Shown piece after piece: positions 1 through 9,859 of a stretch of 64,000 nt of DNA. Source of the DNA: Vibrio sp. 05-20-BW147 (GTDB taxonomy: Bacteria; Pseudomonadota; Gammaproteobacteria; Enterobacterales; Vibrionaceae); assembly GCF_013369385.1 (NCBI RefSeq), contig NZ_SZTO01000008.1, positions 1 to 64,000 on the forward strand, given 5' to 3'. The notes beneath the pieces were generated by a model, which saw nothing but the letters and a program-made list of their open reading frames with translations, made no database searches and had not been told where the DNA came from. The first letter of the stretch is position 1. Each line of letters begins with the position of its first letter. Position numbers and translations under genes: made by a program.

Positions 1-12
1 CACTTCTAAATC

Positions 13-88
13 TGGAGCGACACACGAGGTTCGAACTCGTGACCTCAACCTTGGCAAGGTTGCGCTCTACCAACTGAGCTAGTGTCGC
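13..88 (-). tRNA. tRNA-Gly (anticodon GCC)
   Basis: Read on the minus strand this is a complete 76-nt cloverleaf. The acceptor stem starts GCGACAC and pairs with GTGTCGC near the 3' end. The D-arm has AGCTCAGTTGGTAGAGC, the anticodon loop reads TTGCCAA (anticodon GCC), the T-arm has GTTCGAA, and the terminal CCA is encoded in the DNA. It lies next to orn, as the glyVXY tRNA genes do in E. coli, which supports the identity. The window edge may cut off further tRNA genes on the left. Confidence 0.97.
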
Positions 89-244
89 AATCAACAACGT
101 TTTACGTCGTTCAGGGCTGCGAATTATAAGAGCATTTTTTTGTGATGCAAGTCCTTCGTTGAAAAAATCTTTAAATTTTTCTCGTTCGATGAAAAAGCGC
201 ACAAAGCAGCCAAAAATTCATCGCCCTGACGCATGAAATCAAAG

Positions 245-790
245 CTAAATCTTAAAAATGGTTTGGCGATAGAACTTGAGTTCTGCAATAGATTCACGAA
301 TATCGTCGAGTGCGAGGTGAGTTCCCTGCTTAGAAAAACCTTTCAATACTTCTGGATTCCATCTTCTGGCCAACTCTTTCAAAGTACTGACGTCGATATA
401 ACGGTAGTGAAAGTAGCCCTCAAGCTCAGGCATATGACGGTACAAAAAACGACGATCTTGCCCAATGCTGTTACCACAGATTGGCGATACTCCTTTAGGT
501 ACCCACTTTTCTAAGAAAGCGATGGTTTGTTCAACCGCCTCTTGCTCAGTAATTTGACTACTACGCACTCGTTCTACGAGACCACTACCTGTGTGTGTAT
601 TGGTACACCACTCATCCATTTTTGCGAGTTCCTCTTCTGACTGATGAATCGCAAGTACCGGTCCTTCGGCTAAAATGTTTAGCTCGCTATCGGTGACGAT
701 AGACGCTATTTCAATAATTTTATGAACGTCAGGATCCAAGCCTGTCATCTCAAGATCGATCCAAATTAAGTTCTGATCGCTAAAGGACAT
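245..790 (-). CDS. orn: Oligoribonuclease (3'-5' exoribonuclease for 2-5 nt RNAs)
   Basis: A DEDDh-family exonuclease that finishes RNA decay by hydrolysing very short oligoribonucleotides, including pGpG from c-di-GMP breakdown. The 181-residue product has the ExoI motif IDLEMTG (Asp12, Glu14), an ExoII segment around [11 protein letters not shown], and the final H-x4-D motif in HLALDD. I chose the start at 790 because it gives the usual family length. The open frame continues upstream to 1027, but that extension runs antisense into rsgA and has no family similarity. It is divergent from rsgA across about 130 bp, the same arrangement as in E. coli. Confidence 0.96.
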   Translation of the reverse strand: MSFSDQNLIWIDLEMTGLDPDVHKIIEIASIVTDSELNILAEGPVLAIHQSEEELAKMDEWCTNTHTGSGLVERVRSSQITEQEAVEQTIAFLEKWVPKGVSPICGNSIGQDRRFLYRHMPELEGYFHYRYIDVSTLKELARRWNPEVLKGFSKQGTHLALDDIRESIAELKFYRQTIFKI

Positions 791-921
791 AGATGAGTTG
801 CCTATTTGTTTGCTGCTAAAAGAGGTACTATACCTCAAAATAGTGATAACAAGATACTTCGATAATGTAGCGAAAGTCGTCATACTTAGCTCGTTATCAG
901 CGAACAGATTAAGTAGATATC

Positions 922-1980
922 GTGGCAAAAAAGAAGAAGTTAACTCAAGGTCAAGTGCGTCGAGTGCGCGACAACCAACAAAAACGTTTGAAAAAACAAG
1001 CCGACACCATTCAATGGGATGAAGCAATGTTGGGTGATAGCCGTAGAGGGCTAGTGATCACACGTTTCGGTCAACATGCCGATATTGAAGATTCGGAGAC
1101 AGGGCTTATTGAACGTTGCAACCTTCGCCGTGGTATCGAATCACTGGTGTCTGGCGACAAGGTCATTTGGCGCAAAGGCTTAGAGTCAATGGCCGGAATT
1201 TCAGGCGTGGTTGAAGCTGTAGAACCGCGGACTTCAGTGTTAACTCGACCTGACTATTACGATGGTTTAAAACCCGTTGCGGCCAATATTGATCAAATGG
1301 TCATTGTCTCATCGGTGCTGCCAGAGTTGTCACTCAATATCATTGATCGCTACTTGATTGCGGCAGAGACCCTTGGTATCGAGCCGCTGTTGGTATTAAA
1401 CAAAATCGATTTGTTGCAAGAAGCTGATCTCGCCACGTATCGTGAGTGGTTGGCCGACTATGAGAAAATTGGCTACAAAATCCTTTATGTGAGCAAACGC
1501 TCTGGCGCTGGCATTGCCGAGCTCGAAGCGCAATTGCAAGATCGTATCAATATCTTCGTCGGACAATCAGGCGTGGGTAAGTCTAGCTTGGTGAATGCGC
1601 TCATTCCTGAACTGGATATTGAAGAAGGGGAAATCTCCGAGCTATCCGGTTTGGGCCAACATACGACAACAGCAGCACGCCTCTATCACATTCCGTCAGG
1701 TGGTAACTTGATCGATTCTCCAGGAGTTCGAGAGTTTGGACTCTGGCACTTGGAGCCAGAAGAAATCACCAAAGCCTATCTTGAGTTTCGTCCTTACTTG
1801 GGCGGCTGCAAGTTCCGAGATTGCAAGCACGCGGATGATCCAGGCTGTATCATTCGTGAGGCTGTAGAAAATGGTGAGATCAGCGAAGTACGCTACGATA
1901 ATTACCATCGCATTATTGAAAGCATGGCGGAGAACAAAGCCAATCGCCAATATTCGCGCAATAAGAAAGCGGACTTATAA
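922..1980 (+). CDS. rsgA: Ribosome small-subunit-dependent GTPase A
   Basis: A circularly permuted GTPase that acts in late 30S subunit maturation. The 352-residue protein has a lysine-rich N-terminus, an OB-fold region (about 40-105), then the permuted G motifs: G4 NKID at 160-163, G1 GQSGVGKS at 214-221 and G3 DSPG at 265-268. A C-terminal zinc-binding knuckle follows, with Cys296, Cys301, His303 and Cys309. The G4-before-G1 order is diagnostic of the family. It is followed by psd on the same strand after about 108 bp, and orn is divergent upstream. In E. coli the same three genes are neighbours. Confidence 0.97.
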   Translation: MAKKKKLTQGQVRRVRDNQQKRLKKQADTIQWDEAMLGDSRRGLVITRFGQHADIEDSETGLIERCNLRRGIESLVSGDKVIWRKGLESMAGISGVVEAVEPRTSVLTRPDYYDGLKPVAANIDQMVIVSSVLPELSLNIIDRYLIAAETLGIEPLLVLNKIDLLQEADLATYREWLADYEKIGYKILYVSKRSGAGIAELEAQLQDRINIFVGQSGVGKSSLVNALIPELDIEEGEISELSGLGQHTTTAARLYHIPSGGNLIDSPGVREFGLWHLEPEEITKAYLEFRPYLGGCKFRDCKHADDPGCIIREAVENGEISEVRYDNYHRIIESMAENKANRQYSRNKKADL

Positions 1981-2088
1981 CGCATATTGTTGTGTAAGTT
2001 TTCGTCACTGATTACTGACAAACAGAATAAATTTCAGTAACATCACGCGCCCGAAACAAGAATCAATCAGACATCATCGGTATTTACA

Positions 2089-2946
2089 ATGGATAAGATT
2101 AAAGTTGGACTGCAGTACTGGATCCCACAACATGGCTTAACTCGCCTAGTGGGTAAATTGGCTTCTGCCAAAGCTGGCGGCCTGACCACAGCGATCATTC
2201 GCTGGTTTATCAAACAGTACAACGTCAATATGGACGAAGCGAAACACGCCGATCCCAAACATTACAAGACGTTCAATGAGTTCTTTGTACGTGAGCTAAA
2301 AGAAGGCGCACGTCCAATTGCTGAAGGCGATGCAATCATTACCCATCCAGCGGATGCTTGTGTCAGCCAGTTTGGCCCTATTACCAACGGCCAATTGATT
2401 CAAGCGAAAGGGCATGACTTCTCCGCTCAAGAGCTGTTAGGCGGTGACGCTGCTCTTGCTGAAGAATTTAAAGACGGTAGCTTCGCGACTTTGTATCTAT
2501 CACCTCGTGATTACCACCGTGTACACATGCCATGCGATGGTACTCTGCGCCAAATGATTTACGTTCCTGGTGATCTGTTCTCGGTGAATCCGCTGACAGC
2601 AGAGAATGTACCCAACCTATTTGCTCGCAATGAGCGCGTGGTGTGTATCTTTGATACTGAGTTTGGTCCTATGGCTCAAGTGCTTGTTGGTGCGACCATT
2701 GTTGGCAGTATTGAACAAGTATGGGCAGGTACCATTACTCCACCTCGTGGTAATACGGTATACAAATGGGATTACCCAGCCTCTGGCAACCATGCGGTTA
2801 TCTTGAAGAAGGGCGAAGAAATGGGTCGCTTCAAACTCGGTTCAACCGTCATTAACCTTTTTGCCAAAGACGCGATTCGTTTTGATGAGTCGATGGCCAA
2901 TGGCCAACCAACGGTGATGGGAACCCCATACGCCCACCAGCAATAA
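2089..2946 (+). CDS. psd: Phosphatidylserine decarboxylase proenzyme
   Basis: Decarboxylates phosphatidylserine to phosphatidylethanolamine at the inner membrane. The 285-residue proenzyme carries the LGST self-cleavage motif near the C-terminus, with Ser252 as the predicted residue converted to the pyruvoyl prosthetic group. The segment [12 protein letters not shown] contains conserved residues of the processing site. The length is typical of the bacterial form. It lies downstream of rsgA and is closed by a strong terminator, so rsgA-psd may be co-transcribed. E. coli has mscM (yjeP) next to psd; no such gene is present here. Confidence 0.97.
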   Translation: MDKIKVGLQYWIPQHGLTRLVGKLASAKAGGLTTAIIRWFIKQYNVNMDEAKHADPKHYKTFNEFFVRELKEGARPIAEGDAIITHPADACVSQFGPITNGQLIQAKGHDFSAQELLGGDAALAEEFKDGSFATLYLSPRDYHRVHMPCDGTLRQMIYVPGDLFSVNPLTAENVPNLFARNERVVCIFDTEFGPMAQVLVGATIVGSIEQVWAGTITPPRGNTVYKWDYPASGNHAVILKKGEEMGRFKLGSTVINLFAKDAIRFDESMANGQPTVMGTPYAHQQ

Positions 2947-2956
2947 GTTTATTTTT

Positions 2957-2982
2957 AGCCCCAACAAGCGTTGGGGCTTTTT
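2957..2982 (+). terminator. Intrinsic terminator after psd
   Basis: A perfect 9-bp stem (AGCCCCAAC / GTTGGGGCT) with a 4-nt loop is followed by five T residues. It lies 10 bp after the psd stop codon. Confidence 0.93.
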
Positions 2983-3106
2983 CTTGACGAAAAACAAAAC
3001 TCTTCATAAAAAATCAACGGAATTCAGAAACTTCAACCCGCCTCTAAGATGTTCTTTGCACAATGAATTAACCTAAGTTTTCACGTGAAATCTTGAGGTG
3101 TGATGA

Positions 3107-4522
3107 ATGCAGAAATTGAACATGACTGTGGTATGGAAGCTGCTGGTTTGTTTTGCGCTCCCTATCGGCATTTTGTTAATGCCCATCGATGCGATTCCTA
3201 TCGATGATTTGACGCTCATTCAACATCGCCTACTGGCCATCTTTCTACTTGCAGCCTTACTTTGGGTTTTAGAGCCCGTGCCAGTGTTTGCCACTTCAAT
3301 TCTGATCATCGCCCTCGAGCTGATCATGATTTCCGATAAAGGATTACACCTGTTCCGTACCCCGCCCACCGGACACGATCTCGGTGAGTTGATTAGTTAT
3401 ACCGACATTTTTTCTGCGTTTTCCTCACCCATCATCATCCTTTTCATGGGCGGATTTGCACTCGCCATTGCTGCATCAAAATACGAGTTAGATAACAACC
3501 TCGCTCGGGTACTGCTCAAGCCTTTTGGCCAGCAACCCAAATTTATTATGTTGGGTTTGATGCTGATTACCGCGGTGTTTTCGATGTTTATGTCCAATAC
3601 CGCAACTACGGTCATGATGCTGGCGTTATTAGGGCCAATTGTGGCCTCCGCGCCAAAAGGCGACTTGGGCATAAAAGCACTGGTGTTGTGCATCCCAATT
3701 GCAGCAAACACCGGCGGCATCGCGACTCCAATTGGTACCCCGCCCAACGCCATTGCATTGCAATATTTAACTGGAGAAAACAGCATCGACTTTCTCAGTT
3801 GGATGGCAATGGGTTTACCCTTTGTTCTGGTCCAGTTGACCATTGCTTGGTTTTTATTGCAGAAACTTTTCCCTTCTAGCGAAGCAAAAATGACGCTGAA
3901 GTTAGACGGCAAGTTCAAGAAAAGCTGGCGTGCCGTGGTGGTGTATGTCACGTTTGCCGCCACGATTTTGCTATGGATGACCACGCAATTACACGGCATG
4001 AATACCTATGTGGTGGCCATCATTCCGCTGGCAGTGTTTACATTGACGGGCATTATGGGCAAAGAAGAACTCAAGCTGATCAACTGGGATGTGCTTTGGC
4101 TGGTCGCGGGGGGGATTGCCATTGGTATCGGGCTGGAAAAAACAGGGCTGGCGAAAGCCTTAGCGCATGCGATCAATTATGAAGCCTTATCGCCTTTTGC
4201 CATCATCGTATCGCTCTCCTTAGTCTGCTGGCTCATGGCGAACTTTATGTCCAATACCGCGACCGCCAACTTGTTGATGCCAATCGCGGCCGCCATCGGT
4301 ACCTCAATGAGCAGTTTAGAAGCCGTCGGAGGCTTACAAGGCTTGCTGGTGGTAGTGGCATTCTCAGCCTCGCTCGGGATGATTCTTCCTGTATCAACGC
4401 CTCCCAACTCGCTCGCCTACTCTACCGGCTTAATCGAGAGCAAAGACATGGCAAAAGTGGGCTTGCTGATCGGTGTGATTGGTTTAGCCATCGTCTACGG
4501 GGCCGTTTTGATTCTCGGTTAA
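3107..4522 (+). CDS. DASS-family Na+/dicarboxylate symporter (SLC13/INDY type)
   Basis: A 471-residue polytopic inner-membrane protein of the divalent anion:Na+ symporter family. Two Ser-Asn-Thr motifs, MSNTATTVMM in the first half and MSNTATANLL in the second, are the paired substrate/sodium-binding tips of the inverted repeat. The general pattern matches the structurally known V. cholerae INDY transporter, so C4-dicarboxylate or citrate-type substrates are likely, though the exact substrate cannot be read from sequence. The gene stands alone. It is followed by an unrelated EamA transporter after 103 bp with no clear terminator between them, so partial co-transcription is possible. Confidence 0.88.
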   Translation: MQKLNMTVVWKLLVCFALPIGILLMPIDAIPIDDLTLIQHRLLAIFLLAALLWVLEPVPVFATSILIIALELIMISDKGLHLFRTPPTGHDLGELISYTDIFSAFSSPIIILFMGGFALAIAASKYELDNNLARVLLKPFGQQPKFIMLGLMLITAVFSMFMSNTATTVMMLALLGPIVASAPKGDLGIKALVLCIPIAANTGGIATPIGTPPNAIALQYLTGENSIDFLSWMAMGLPFVLVQLTIAWFLLQKLFPSSEAKMTLKLDGKFKKSWRAVVVYVTFAATILLWMTTQLHGMNTYVVAIIPLAVFTLTGIMGKEELKLINWDVLWLVAGGIAIGIGLEKTGLAKALAHAINYEALSPFAIIVSLSLVCWLMANFMSNTATANLLMPIAAAIGTSMSSLEAVGGLQGLLVVVAFSASLGMILPVSTPPNSLAYSTGLIESKDMAKVGLLIGVIGLAIVYGAVLILG

Positions 4523-4625
4523 TGAGAAAGCACGACGACAAAGCGGAGAAAGTCACGTCTGTGCTTTGCCAAGATGATAACTTGAGGCATATTGTCGGTC
4601 TCTTCAATTAGGGATCACACAATCA

Positions 4626-5513
4626 ATGGGATTTGAATGGCTTGCACTTGCCGCAGCACTACTGTGGGCGATCGCCAGTTTACTTTCGGTCACGCCGGCT
4701 CAGCATTTGGGGTCGTTTGCTTACAGTCGTTGGCGAATGGGATGCACGGCGGTCATGCTCTCCAGTATGGCTCTGTTTACCGGAGGCTGGTCGAGTGTCA
4801 TGGCAGAACACATCACGCCCATGATGTTTTCAGGCTTAATTGGCATCTTTATTGGCGATACCGCGCTGTTTGCTTGCTTAAATCGCATGGGGCCTCGCCA
4901 AGCGGGCTTGCTCTTCTCTTGCCATGCCGTCTTTTCCGCCATTCTCGGTTACTTCCTATTTAGCGAAAGCATGACGTCAATGGAGCTACTCGGATCGCTG
5001 CTGGTATTTTCCGGCGTCGTTCTGGCGATCTTTTTTGGCCGACGTGGACAAAGTCAGAATGCATTGGAAACCGTCAAAGGTGCCGCTTGGATCGGCATCG
5101 CCTTGGGGTTACTGGCGGCTTTGTGCCAAGCGCTAGGGGGAATTATTGCCAAACCAGTGATGCAGACTGACATCGATCCTGTCGCAGCATCCGCTATCCG
5201 TATGATCAGCGCCTTTGTGGCACATTGCCTCCTACGAGCCACTGGCGCAAAAATTTCTCGGGCAACACAAAAAATGAATGGGCGCATCTTTACCATTACC
5301 GCGATTAACGGCTTTCTCGCCATGGCGGTGGGTATGACGTTGATCCTGTACGCTTTGCGCGATGGGAATGTCGGGATGGTCGCCTTACTCTCCTCGACAA
5401 CCCCAATCATGCTGTTGCCGATACTGTGGTTCTACACCAAACAACGCCCCAATCGTTACGCGTGGCTTGGTGCCTTCGTCGCGGTGGCGGGGACAGCCAT
5501 CTTAGTTCAGTGA
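4626..5513 (+). CDS. EamA/DMT-family transporter
   Basis: A 295-residue hydrophobic protein with about ten predicted membrane segments in two EamA repeats (about residues 4-137 and 152-294), separated by a polar linker near residues 138-150. The drug/metabolite transporter superfamily exports amino acids, nucleotides or other metabolites; the substrate here is not predictable. It starts MGFEWLALAAALLWA, the usual first helix of the family. It converges on gpmI and shares a bidirectional terminator with it. Confidence 0.85.
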   Translation: MGFEWLALAAALLWAIASLLSVTPAQHLGSFAYSRWRMGCTAVMLSSMALFTGGWSSVMAEHITPMMFSGLIGIFIGDTALFACLNRMGPRQAGLLFSCHAVFSAILGYFLFSESMTSMELLGSLLVFSGVVLAIFFGRRGQSQNALETVKGAAWIGIALGLLAALCQALGGIIAKPVMQTDIDPVAASAIRMISAFVAHCLLRATGAKISRATQKMNGRIFTITAINGFLAMAVGMTLILYALRDGNVGMVALLSSTTPIMLLPILWFYTKQRPNRYAWLGAFVAVAGTAILVQ

Positions 5514-5526
5514 CGCACAGAGACAA

Positions 5527-5553
5527 AAAAGCCCGAGTCATGCTCGGGCTTTC
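5527..5553. terminator. Bidirectional terminator between the EamA gene and gpmI
   Basis: A stem AAGCCCGAG / CTCGGGCTT with loop TCATG is flanked by A6 on the left and a T-rich tail on the right. It can therefore serve the plus-strand transporter and the minus-strand gpmI. Confidence 0.9.
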
Positions 5554-5569
5554 ATTTAGCCGTTTAGGC

Positions 5570-7102
5570 TTACTTAACCAATACTTGGCCAGTCATCTCT
5601 GCTGGAATCTCTAGACCCGCTAGAGACAGCATGGTTGGTGCTAAGTCAGACAGTTTACCGCCTTCCTTGAACTCAACCGCTTTGTCACCGACGTAGATAA
5701 GTGGTACTGGTAGGCTAGTGTGAGCTGTGTGGATACCGCCGGTTTCTGGGTCAACCATCATTTCTGCGTTACCGTGGTCTGCTGTGATCAATAGCTGACC
5801 ACCCACTTCTTTGATCGCTTCAACCACTTGGCCAACGCTTGCATCCAGCGCTTCAATCGCTTTTTCTGCAGCTTCATAAACACCAGTGTGACCAACCATG
5901 TCCGCATTCGGGTAGTTACAGATAATGGTGTCGTACTTACCAGACTTAATCGCCGCAACCATTTTCTCAGTCAGCTCAGTTGAACTCATTTCTGGTTGAA
6001 GGTCGTAAGTCGCCACTTTAGGAGAAGCGACAAGCTGACGCTCTTCACCTGCAAATTCCGTTTCCACACCACCGTTGAAGAAGAAGGTCACGTGTGCGTA
6101 TTTCTCAGTTTCAGAAATACGTAGCTGCGTTTGACCCTGCTTAGACAACCACTCACCGTAGGTGTTTTCTAGCGATGCAGGTGGGAATGCGATAGCAAGA
6201 GGAATGTCTGCTGCGTATTGAGTCAGCATCACAAAGTTCACTGCTGGGAATGCTGCACGTTCAAAGCCAGCGAAATCAGCCACGAAGGTACGGGTGATTT
6301 GACGTGCACGGTCTGCACGGTAGTTCATGAAGATCACCGCATCGCCATCTTGCATTGCTGCACTTTCTTGGCCTTCCGCTTTGATTTCTGTCGCTTTAAC
6401 GAACTCATCGTTTTCACCACGCTCATACGCGGCAGCAAGACCTGCTACTGCTGAGTCATAAGTGAAGTCTGCCTTCGCTTGAGTAAGAAGATCGTAAGCC
6501 ACTTGAACGCGATCCCAGTTGTTATCACGGTCCATGGCGTAGTAACGCCCCACCAAAGATGCCACGCGGCCTTTACCTAGCTTAGCGAATAGATCTTGGA
6601 AACGTTGTAGTGAGTTCTCAGCACTGCGTGGTGGCGTATCACGACCATCAAGGAAGCAGTGTAGGTAAATCTTCTCAGCGCCACGCTCTGCTGCCATTTC
6701 CACCGCAGCAAGAATGTGGTCTTCGTGTGAGTGAACACCACCAGGAGACATCAGCCCCATGATGTGAACCGCTTTTTCCGCTTTCACTGCAGTGTCAATC
6801 GCTTCAACAAGCGCTGCCGTTTGCTGAAACTCGCCATCCATGATCGACTTAGTGATACGAGTAAGATCTTGGTAAACCACGCGACCTGCACCAATGTTGG
6901 TGTGGCCCACTTCCGAGTTACCCATTTGGCCGTCAGGCAGACCGACATCCATGCCAGAGGCAGAGATAAGTGTATTTGGGTGATTTGCAATCAACGCATC
7001 CATAACTGGTTTTTTTGCGTTTGCAATTGCGTTGCTTGCTGTGTCTTCACGGTAACCGTAACCGTCAAGGATAACTAGAGCCAAAGGCTTCTTAGCAGAC
7101 AT
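5570..7102 (-). CDS. gpmI: 2,3-bisphosphoglycerate-independent phosphoglycerate mutase
   Basis: Interconverts 3- and 2-phosphoglycerate in glycolysis and gluconeogenesis using two Mn2+ ions. The 510-residue protein has the alkaline-phosphatase-fold N-terminus ([12 protein letters not shown]) and the phosphoserine nucleophile Ser63 in [13 protein letters not shown]. Metal ligands lie near the C-terminal part in ADHGNAE and HTAHT. I used the ATG at 7102 (MSAKKP) rather than an upstream in-frame start at 7204, because the extra 34 residues lie outside the family. In E. coli gpmI is next to envC; here it sits about 3.5 kb from envC with yibN-secB-gpsA-cysE between. Confidence 0.96.
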   Translation of the reverse strand: MSAKKPLALVILDGYGYREDTASNAIANAKKPVMDALIANHPNTLISASGMDVGLPDGQMGNSEVGHTNIGAGRVVYQDLTRITKSIMDGEFQQTAALVEAIDTAVKAEKAVHIMGLMSPGGVHSHEDHILAAVEMAAERGAEKIYLHCFLDGRDTPPRSAENSLQRFQDLFAKLGKGRVASLVGRYYAMDRDNNWDRVQVAYDLLTQAKADFTYDSAVAGLAAAYERGENDEFVKATEIKAEGQESAAMQDGDAVIFMNYRADRARQITRTFVADFAGFERAAFPAVNFVMLTQYAADIPLAIAFPPASLENTYGEWLSKQGQTQLRISETEKYAHVTFFFNGGVETEFAGEERQLVASPKVATYDLQPEMSSTELTEKMVAAIKSGKYDTIICNYPNADMVGHTGVYEAAEKAIEALDASVGQVVEAIKEVGGQLLITADHGNAEMMVDPETGGIHTAHTSLPVPLIYVGDKAVEFKEGGKLSDLAPTMLSLAGLEIPAEMTGQVLVK

Positions 7103-7515
7103 AGTGATGACCTCGTCAAATTTCAGTAACTTTCGGCGCTTAGGGCTCATTCCCTGTTTGCCTTGAAACAAAACTAGCGTAATTTTACTACACTTTTTAA
7201 GCAAAACTGTAGGGTAAGATCAAATTATGTTGGCGAACCCCCGTTGTATTCTTACAGGCAATAAAGAAAAAAGCGCTTAACCAACCACCAATTATAGTTT
7301 CGCTTGGGCAGAAAGATTTCATTGCCATGATAATCCACCACTCACACCTTTTTATAAAGTTGATATCACCAATCACTCTGATAGTTCAATCGAACACGAG
7401 CAAGATAAGATCCCATTTATTGGTTAGAAAGTTTTAACGCACTCGCCTCTCGCCAATAACCTCGCTATACTCCTTGCCACTTTATTTTTCCGCTTATGGT
7501 TCGAGAGCAACTAAG
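7103..7515. other. Intergenic region between divergent gpmI and the yibN-type gene
   Basis: About 410 bp with no convincing ORF, repeat or RNA gene. It must hold the promoters of both divergent transcription units. A TATACT hexamer at 7466-7471 is a possible -10 element for the rightward unit, but I see no matching -35 at the usual distance. I make no operator call. Confidence 0.5.
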
Positions 7516-7950
7516 ATGCAAGAGTACACCGACTTTATTCAGCAAAATATGATCATGTTTTTGGCTTGGGTTGGCCTAGTGATCGCCGTGATAATGAGCT
7601 TCGTGAAATCGGCCACCGCCGCGTACAAGATCATTACTGTCAACGAACTTACCGCATTGGTAAACCGTGAGAACGGCCAAGTCATCGATATCCGTGCTAA
7701 AGACGAATTCAAAAAAGGCCATATCACCGACGCAGTTCACATTTTGCCATCGGATATCAAAGCTGGCAGTTTCGGTGGTCTTGAAAACCGTAAATCAGAC
7801 CCAATCATCGTAGTATGCAAAACAGGCCAAACCGCGCAAGAAAGCGCTAACCTGTTGGCGAAAGCGGGTTTTGAAAACGTCAGCGTATTGAAAAACGGCC
7901 TGATTTCGTGGAGCGAAGCAAACTTACCTCTGGTACGTAGCAAGCGTTAA
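7516..7950 (+). CDS. yibN: Membrane-anchored rhodanese-like protein (YibN family)
   Basis: A 144-residue protein with one N-terminal membrane anchor (about residues 11-30) followed by a single rhodanese domain (about 45-140). The predicted catalytic Cys101 sits in VVCKTGQTAQ. Rhodanese domains carry persulfide sulfur; the physiological role of YibN is not settled. The first start in the frame is at 7474, but the ATG at 7516 gives a standard anchor and family length. It precedes secB-gpsA-cysE as in E. coli, although grxC, which E. coli has between yibN and secB, is absent from the 180-bp gap. Confidence 0.86.
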   Translation: MQEYTDFIQQNMIMFLAWVGLVIAVIMSFVKSATAAYKIITVNELTALVNRENGQVIDIRAKDEFKKGHITDAVHILPSDIKAGSFGGLENRKSDPIIVVCKTGQTAQESANLLAKAGFENVSVLKNGLISWSEANLPLVRSKR

Positions 7951-8130
7951 TCCCACCATCCCGTCATCAATGTGGTTATTATCAAAGCAGTTGAACCAAC
8001 AAGGTGTGACACTTGGCACGGAATGACGGGTTGATCTGGTCATTGATGAATGGCTCGGTTAGTCTCAGGGCAGACACATTCAAGGCTTGAAACATCAGGT
8101 CTGATTTAACGAATATTGAAGGATTTAAAA

Positions 8131-8598
8131 ATGGCTGAAGCAGCACCACAAGATACCCAACAACACTTTGCTATCCAACGCATCTTCCTAAAAGACGTGT
8201 CATTTGAAGCACCAAACTCACCAGTTATGTTCCAAAAAGAGTGGAACCCAGATGTGAAACTGGATCTGGATACGCAAAGCCGTGAGCTAGGTGAAGGGGT
8301 TTACGAAGTCATTCTACGCTTGACGGTCACCGTGAAAAACGCAGAAGAAACGGCATTCCTATGTGAAGTCCAACAAGGTGGTATCTTCACAGCAGAGAAA
8401 ATGGAAGCAGGTCAATTGGCTCATTGTTTAGGTGCATTCTGTCCAAACATCCTATTCCCATATGCGCGTGAAACTATTTCAAGCCTAGTGGTGAAAGGTA
8501 CGTTCCCTCAACTGAACCTAGCGCCAGTGAACTTTGACGCACTGTTCATGAACTACCTACAACAGCAAGCTGCACAACAAGGTGCAGAACAAGCTTAA
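8131..8598 (+). CDS. secB: Protein-export chaperone SecB
   Basis: A tetrameric cytoplasmic chaperone that keeps precursors unfolded and hands them to SecA. The 155-residue acidic protein has the typical core ([29 protein letters not shown]) and a flexible Gln/Ala-rich C-terminus. The start at 8131 is preceded by a Shine-Dalgarno-like GAAGGA. The frame is open 5 codons further upstream but lacks a ribosome site there. It lies in the yibN-secB-gpsA-cysE order. Three hairpins follow the gene; the first includes its stop codon. Confidence 0.96.
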   Translation: MAEAAPQDTQQHFAIQRIFLKDVSFEAPNSPVMFQKEWNPDVKLDLDTQSRELGEGVYEVILRLTVTVKNAEETAFLCEVQQGGIFTAEKMEAGQLAHCLGAFCPNILFPYARETISSLVVKGTFPQLNLAPVNFDALFMNYLQQQAAQQGAEQA

Positions 8599-8636
8599 TT
8601 CCGAATGGAATTAAGCTTTCACTGGCCACAGTGAAA
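8591..8636 (+). other. Tandem hairpins overlapping and following the secB stop codon
   Basis: A perfect 12-bp inverted repeat (AAGCTTAATTCC / GGAATTAAGCTT, loop GAAT) spans the secB TAA stop at 8596-8598. It is followed immediately by a perfect 8-bp hairpin (TTTCACTG / CAGTGAAA, loop GCCA) at 8617-8636. Neither has a proper T-run. They may protect the 3' end of the secB mRNA or slow the polymerase before the true terminator downstream. Confidence 0.7.
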
Positions 8637-8647
8637 GGCATTAAAAG

Positions 8648-8690
8648 AAATGCACATGCATCCGAAAACACGATGTTATGTGCATTTTTT
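8648..8690 (+). terminator. Intrinsic terminator between secB and gpsA
   Basis: A 10-bp perfect stem (AAATGCACAT / ATGTGCATTT) with a 20-nt loop ends in a run of six T. It separates secB from gpsA, suggesting that gpsA-cysE-envC can be transcribed from its own promoter. Confidence 0.85.
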
Positions 8691-8782
8691 ATTGGATCGA
8701 GCAGAGCGAAGCATTACCCAAGCGCGCTTTAATGAGGGTATACTCTGCCCAATCATCATGAAACTAACCATCAGGTAAACGC

Positions 8783-9820
8783 ATGACTCAAACACTGGTT
8801 AATAACGCCTACGGCAAAGAGATTTCAATGACAGTGATCGGCGCAGGTTCGTACGGCACATCATTAGCTATCTCGCTTTCACGTAACGGTGCCAACGTTG
8901 TCCTTTGGGGGCATGAACCAGAGCATATGGCTAAGCTCGAAGCGGATCGCGCCAACCACGAATTTTTGCCAGGTATTGAGTTTCCACCCAGCCTGATTGT
9001 TGAATCCGATTTAGCAAAAGCCGTGCAAGCGAGCCGAGATCTGTTGGTTGTCGTACCAAGCCATGTGTTTGGTATTGTGCTCAATAGCTTAAAACCCTAT
9101 CTGCGTGATGATTCTCGTATCTGCTGGGCCACCAAAGGCCTCGAACCTGAAACCGGTCGCCTTCTAAAAGACGTCGCGTTTGATGTACTGGGTGAACACT
9201 ACTCGTTGGCAGTGTTGTCAGGCCCAACCTTTGCCAAAGAGCTGGCTGCAGGCATGCCAACCGCCATTTCGGTTGCCTCACCTGACGCGCAGTTTGTCGC
9301 AGATCTACAAGAAAAAATCCATTGCAGTAAAACCTTCCGTGTTTATGCCAATAGCGATTTTACTGGCATGCAACTCGGCGGCGCAGTGAAAAACGTCATC
9401 GCCATTGGTGCAGGGATGTCTGACGGAATTGGCTTCGGTGCCAATGCTCGTACCGCATTAATCACGCGTGGTTTGGCGGAAATGTGTCGTTTGGGCGCCG
9501 CGCTTGGAGCACAACCAGAAACCTTTATGGGCATGGCAGGTTTGGGCGATCTGGTGCTGACCTGTACCGACAACCAATCACGTAACCGCCGCTTTGGTCT
9601 TGCACTTGGGCAAGGAAAAGACGTCGATACGGCGCAAGCGGATATTGGCCAAGTGGTCGAAGGCTACCGCAACACCAAAGAGGTGTGGATGCTGGCACAA
9701 CGTATGAGCGTTGAGATGCCTATTGTTGACCAAATCTATCAAGTATTATATCAAGGAAAGGATGCGCGCCTGGCAGCGCAAGATCTGCTGGCTCGCGATA
9801 AGAAATCCGAAGGAAAATAA
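8783..9820 (+). CDS. gpsA: NAD(P)+-dependent glycerol-3-phosphate dehydrogenase
   Basis: Reduces dihydroxyacetone phosphate to sn-glycerol 3-phosphate for phospholipid synthesis. The 345-residue protein has the nucleotide-binding motif [10 protein letters not shown] (from about residue 20) and the conserved segments [20 protein letters not shown] and GLGDLVLTC of the GpsA family. A 15-residue N-terminal extension precedes the usual start at the internal Met16. I kept the first ATG, which seems typical of Vibrio proteins. It lies 39 bp upstream of cysE. Confidence 0.96.
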   Translation: MTQTLVNNAYGKEISMTVIGAGSYGTSLAISLSRNGANVVLWGHEPEHMAKLEADRANHEFLPGIEFPPSLIVESDLAKAVQASRDLLVVVPSHVFGIVLNSLKPYLRDDSRICWATKGLEPETGRLLKDVAFDVLGEHYSLAVLSGPTFAKELAAGMPTAISVASPDAQFVADLQEKIHCSKTFRVYANSDFTGMQLGGAVKNVIAIGAGMSDGIGFGANARTALITRGLAEMCRLGAALGAQPETFMGMAGLGDLVLTCTDNQSRNRRFGLALGQGKDVDTAQADIGQVVEGYRNTKEVWMLAQRMSVEMPIVDQIYQVLYQGKDARLAAQDLLARDKKSEGK

Positions 9821-9859
9821 GGACACTTTGGCCCCATTCCAAAGTAGTGAGAATACGCC

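Noticed and set aside
791..1027. 79-residue N-terminal extension of the orn reading frame, overlapping rsgA antisense
   Set aside because: The family length and the MSFSDQ start fit position 790; the extension has no similarity to oligoribonuclease and reads through the rsgA start region.
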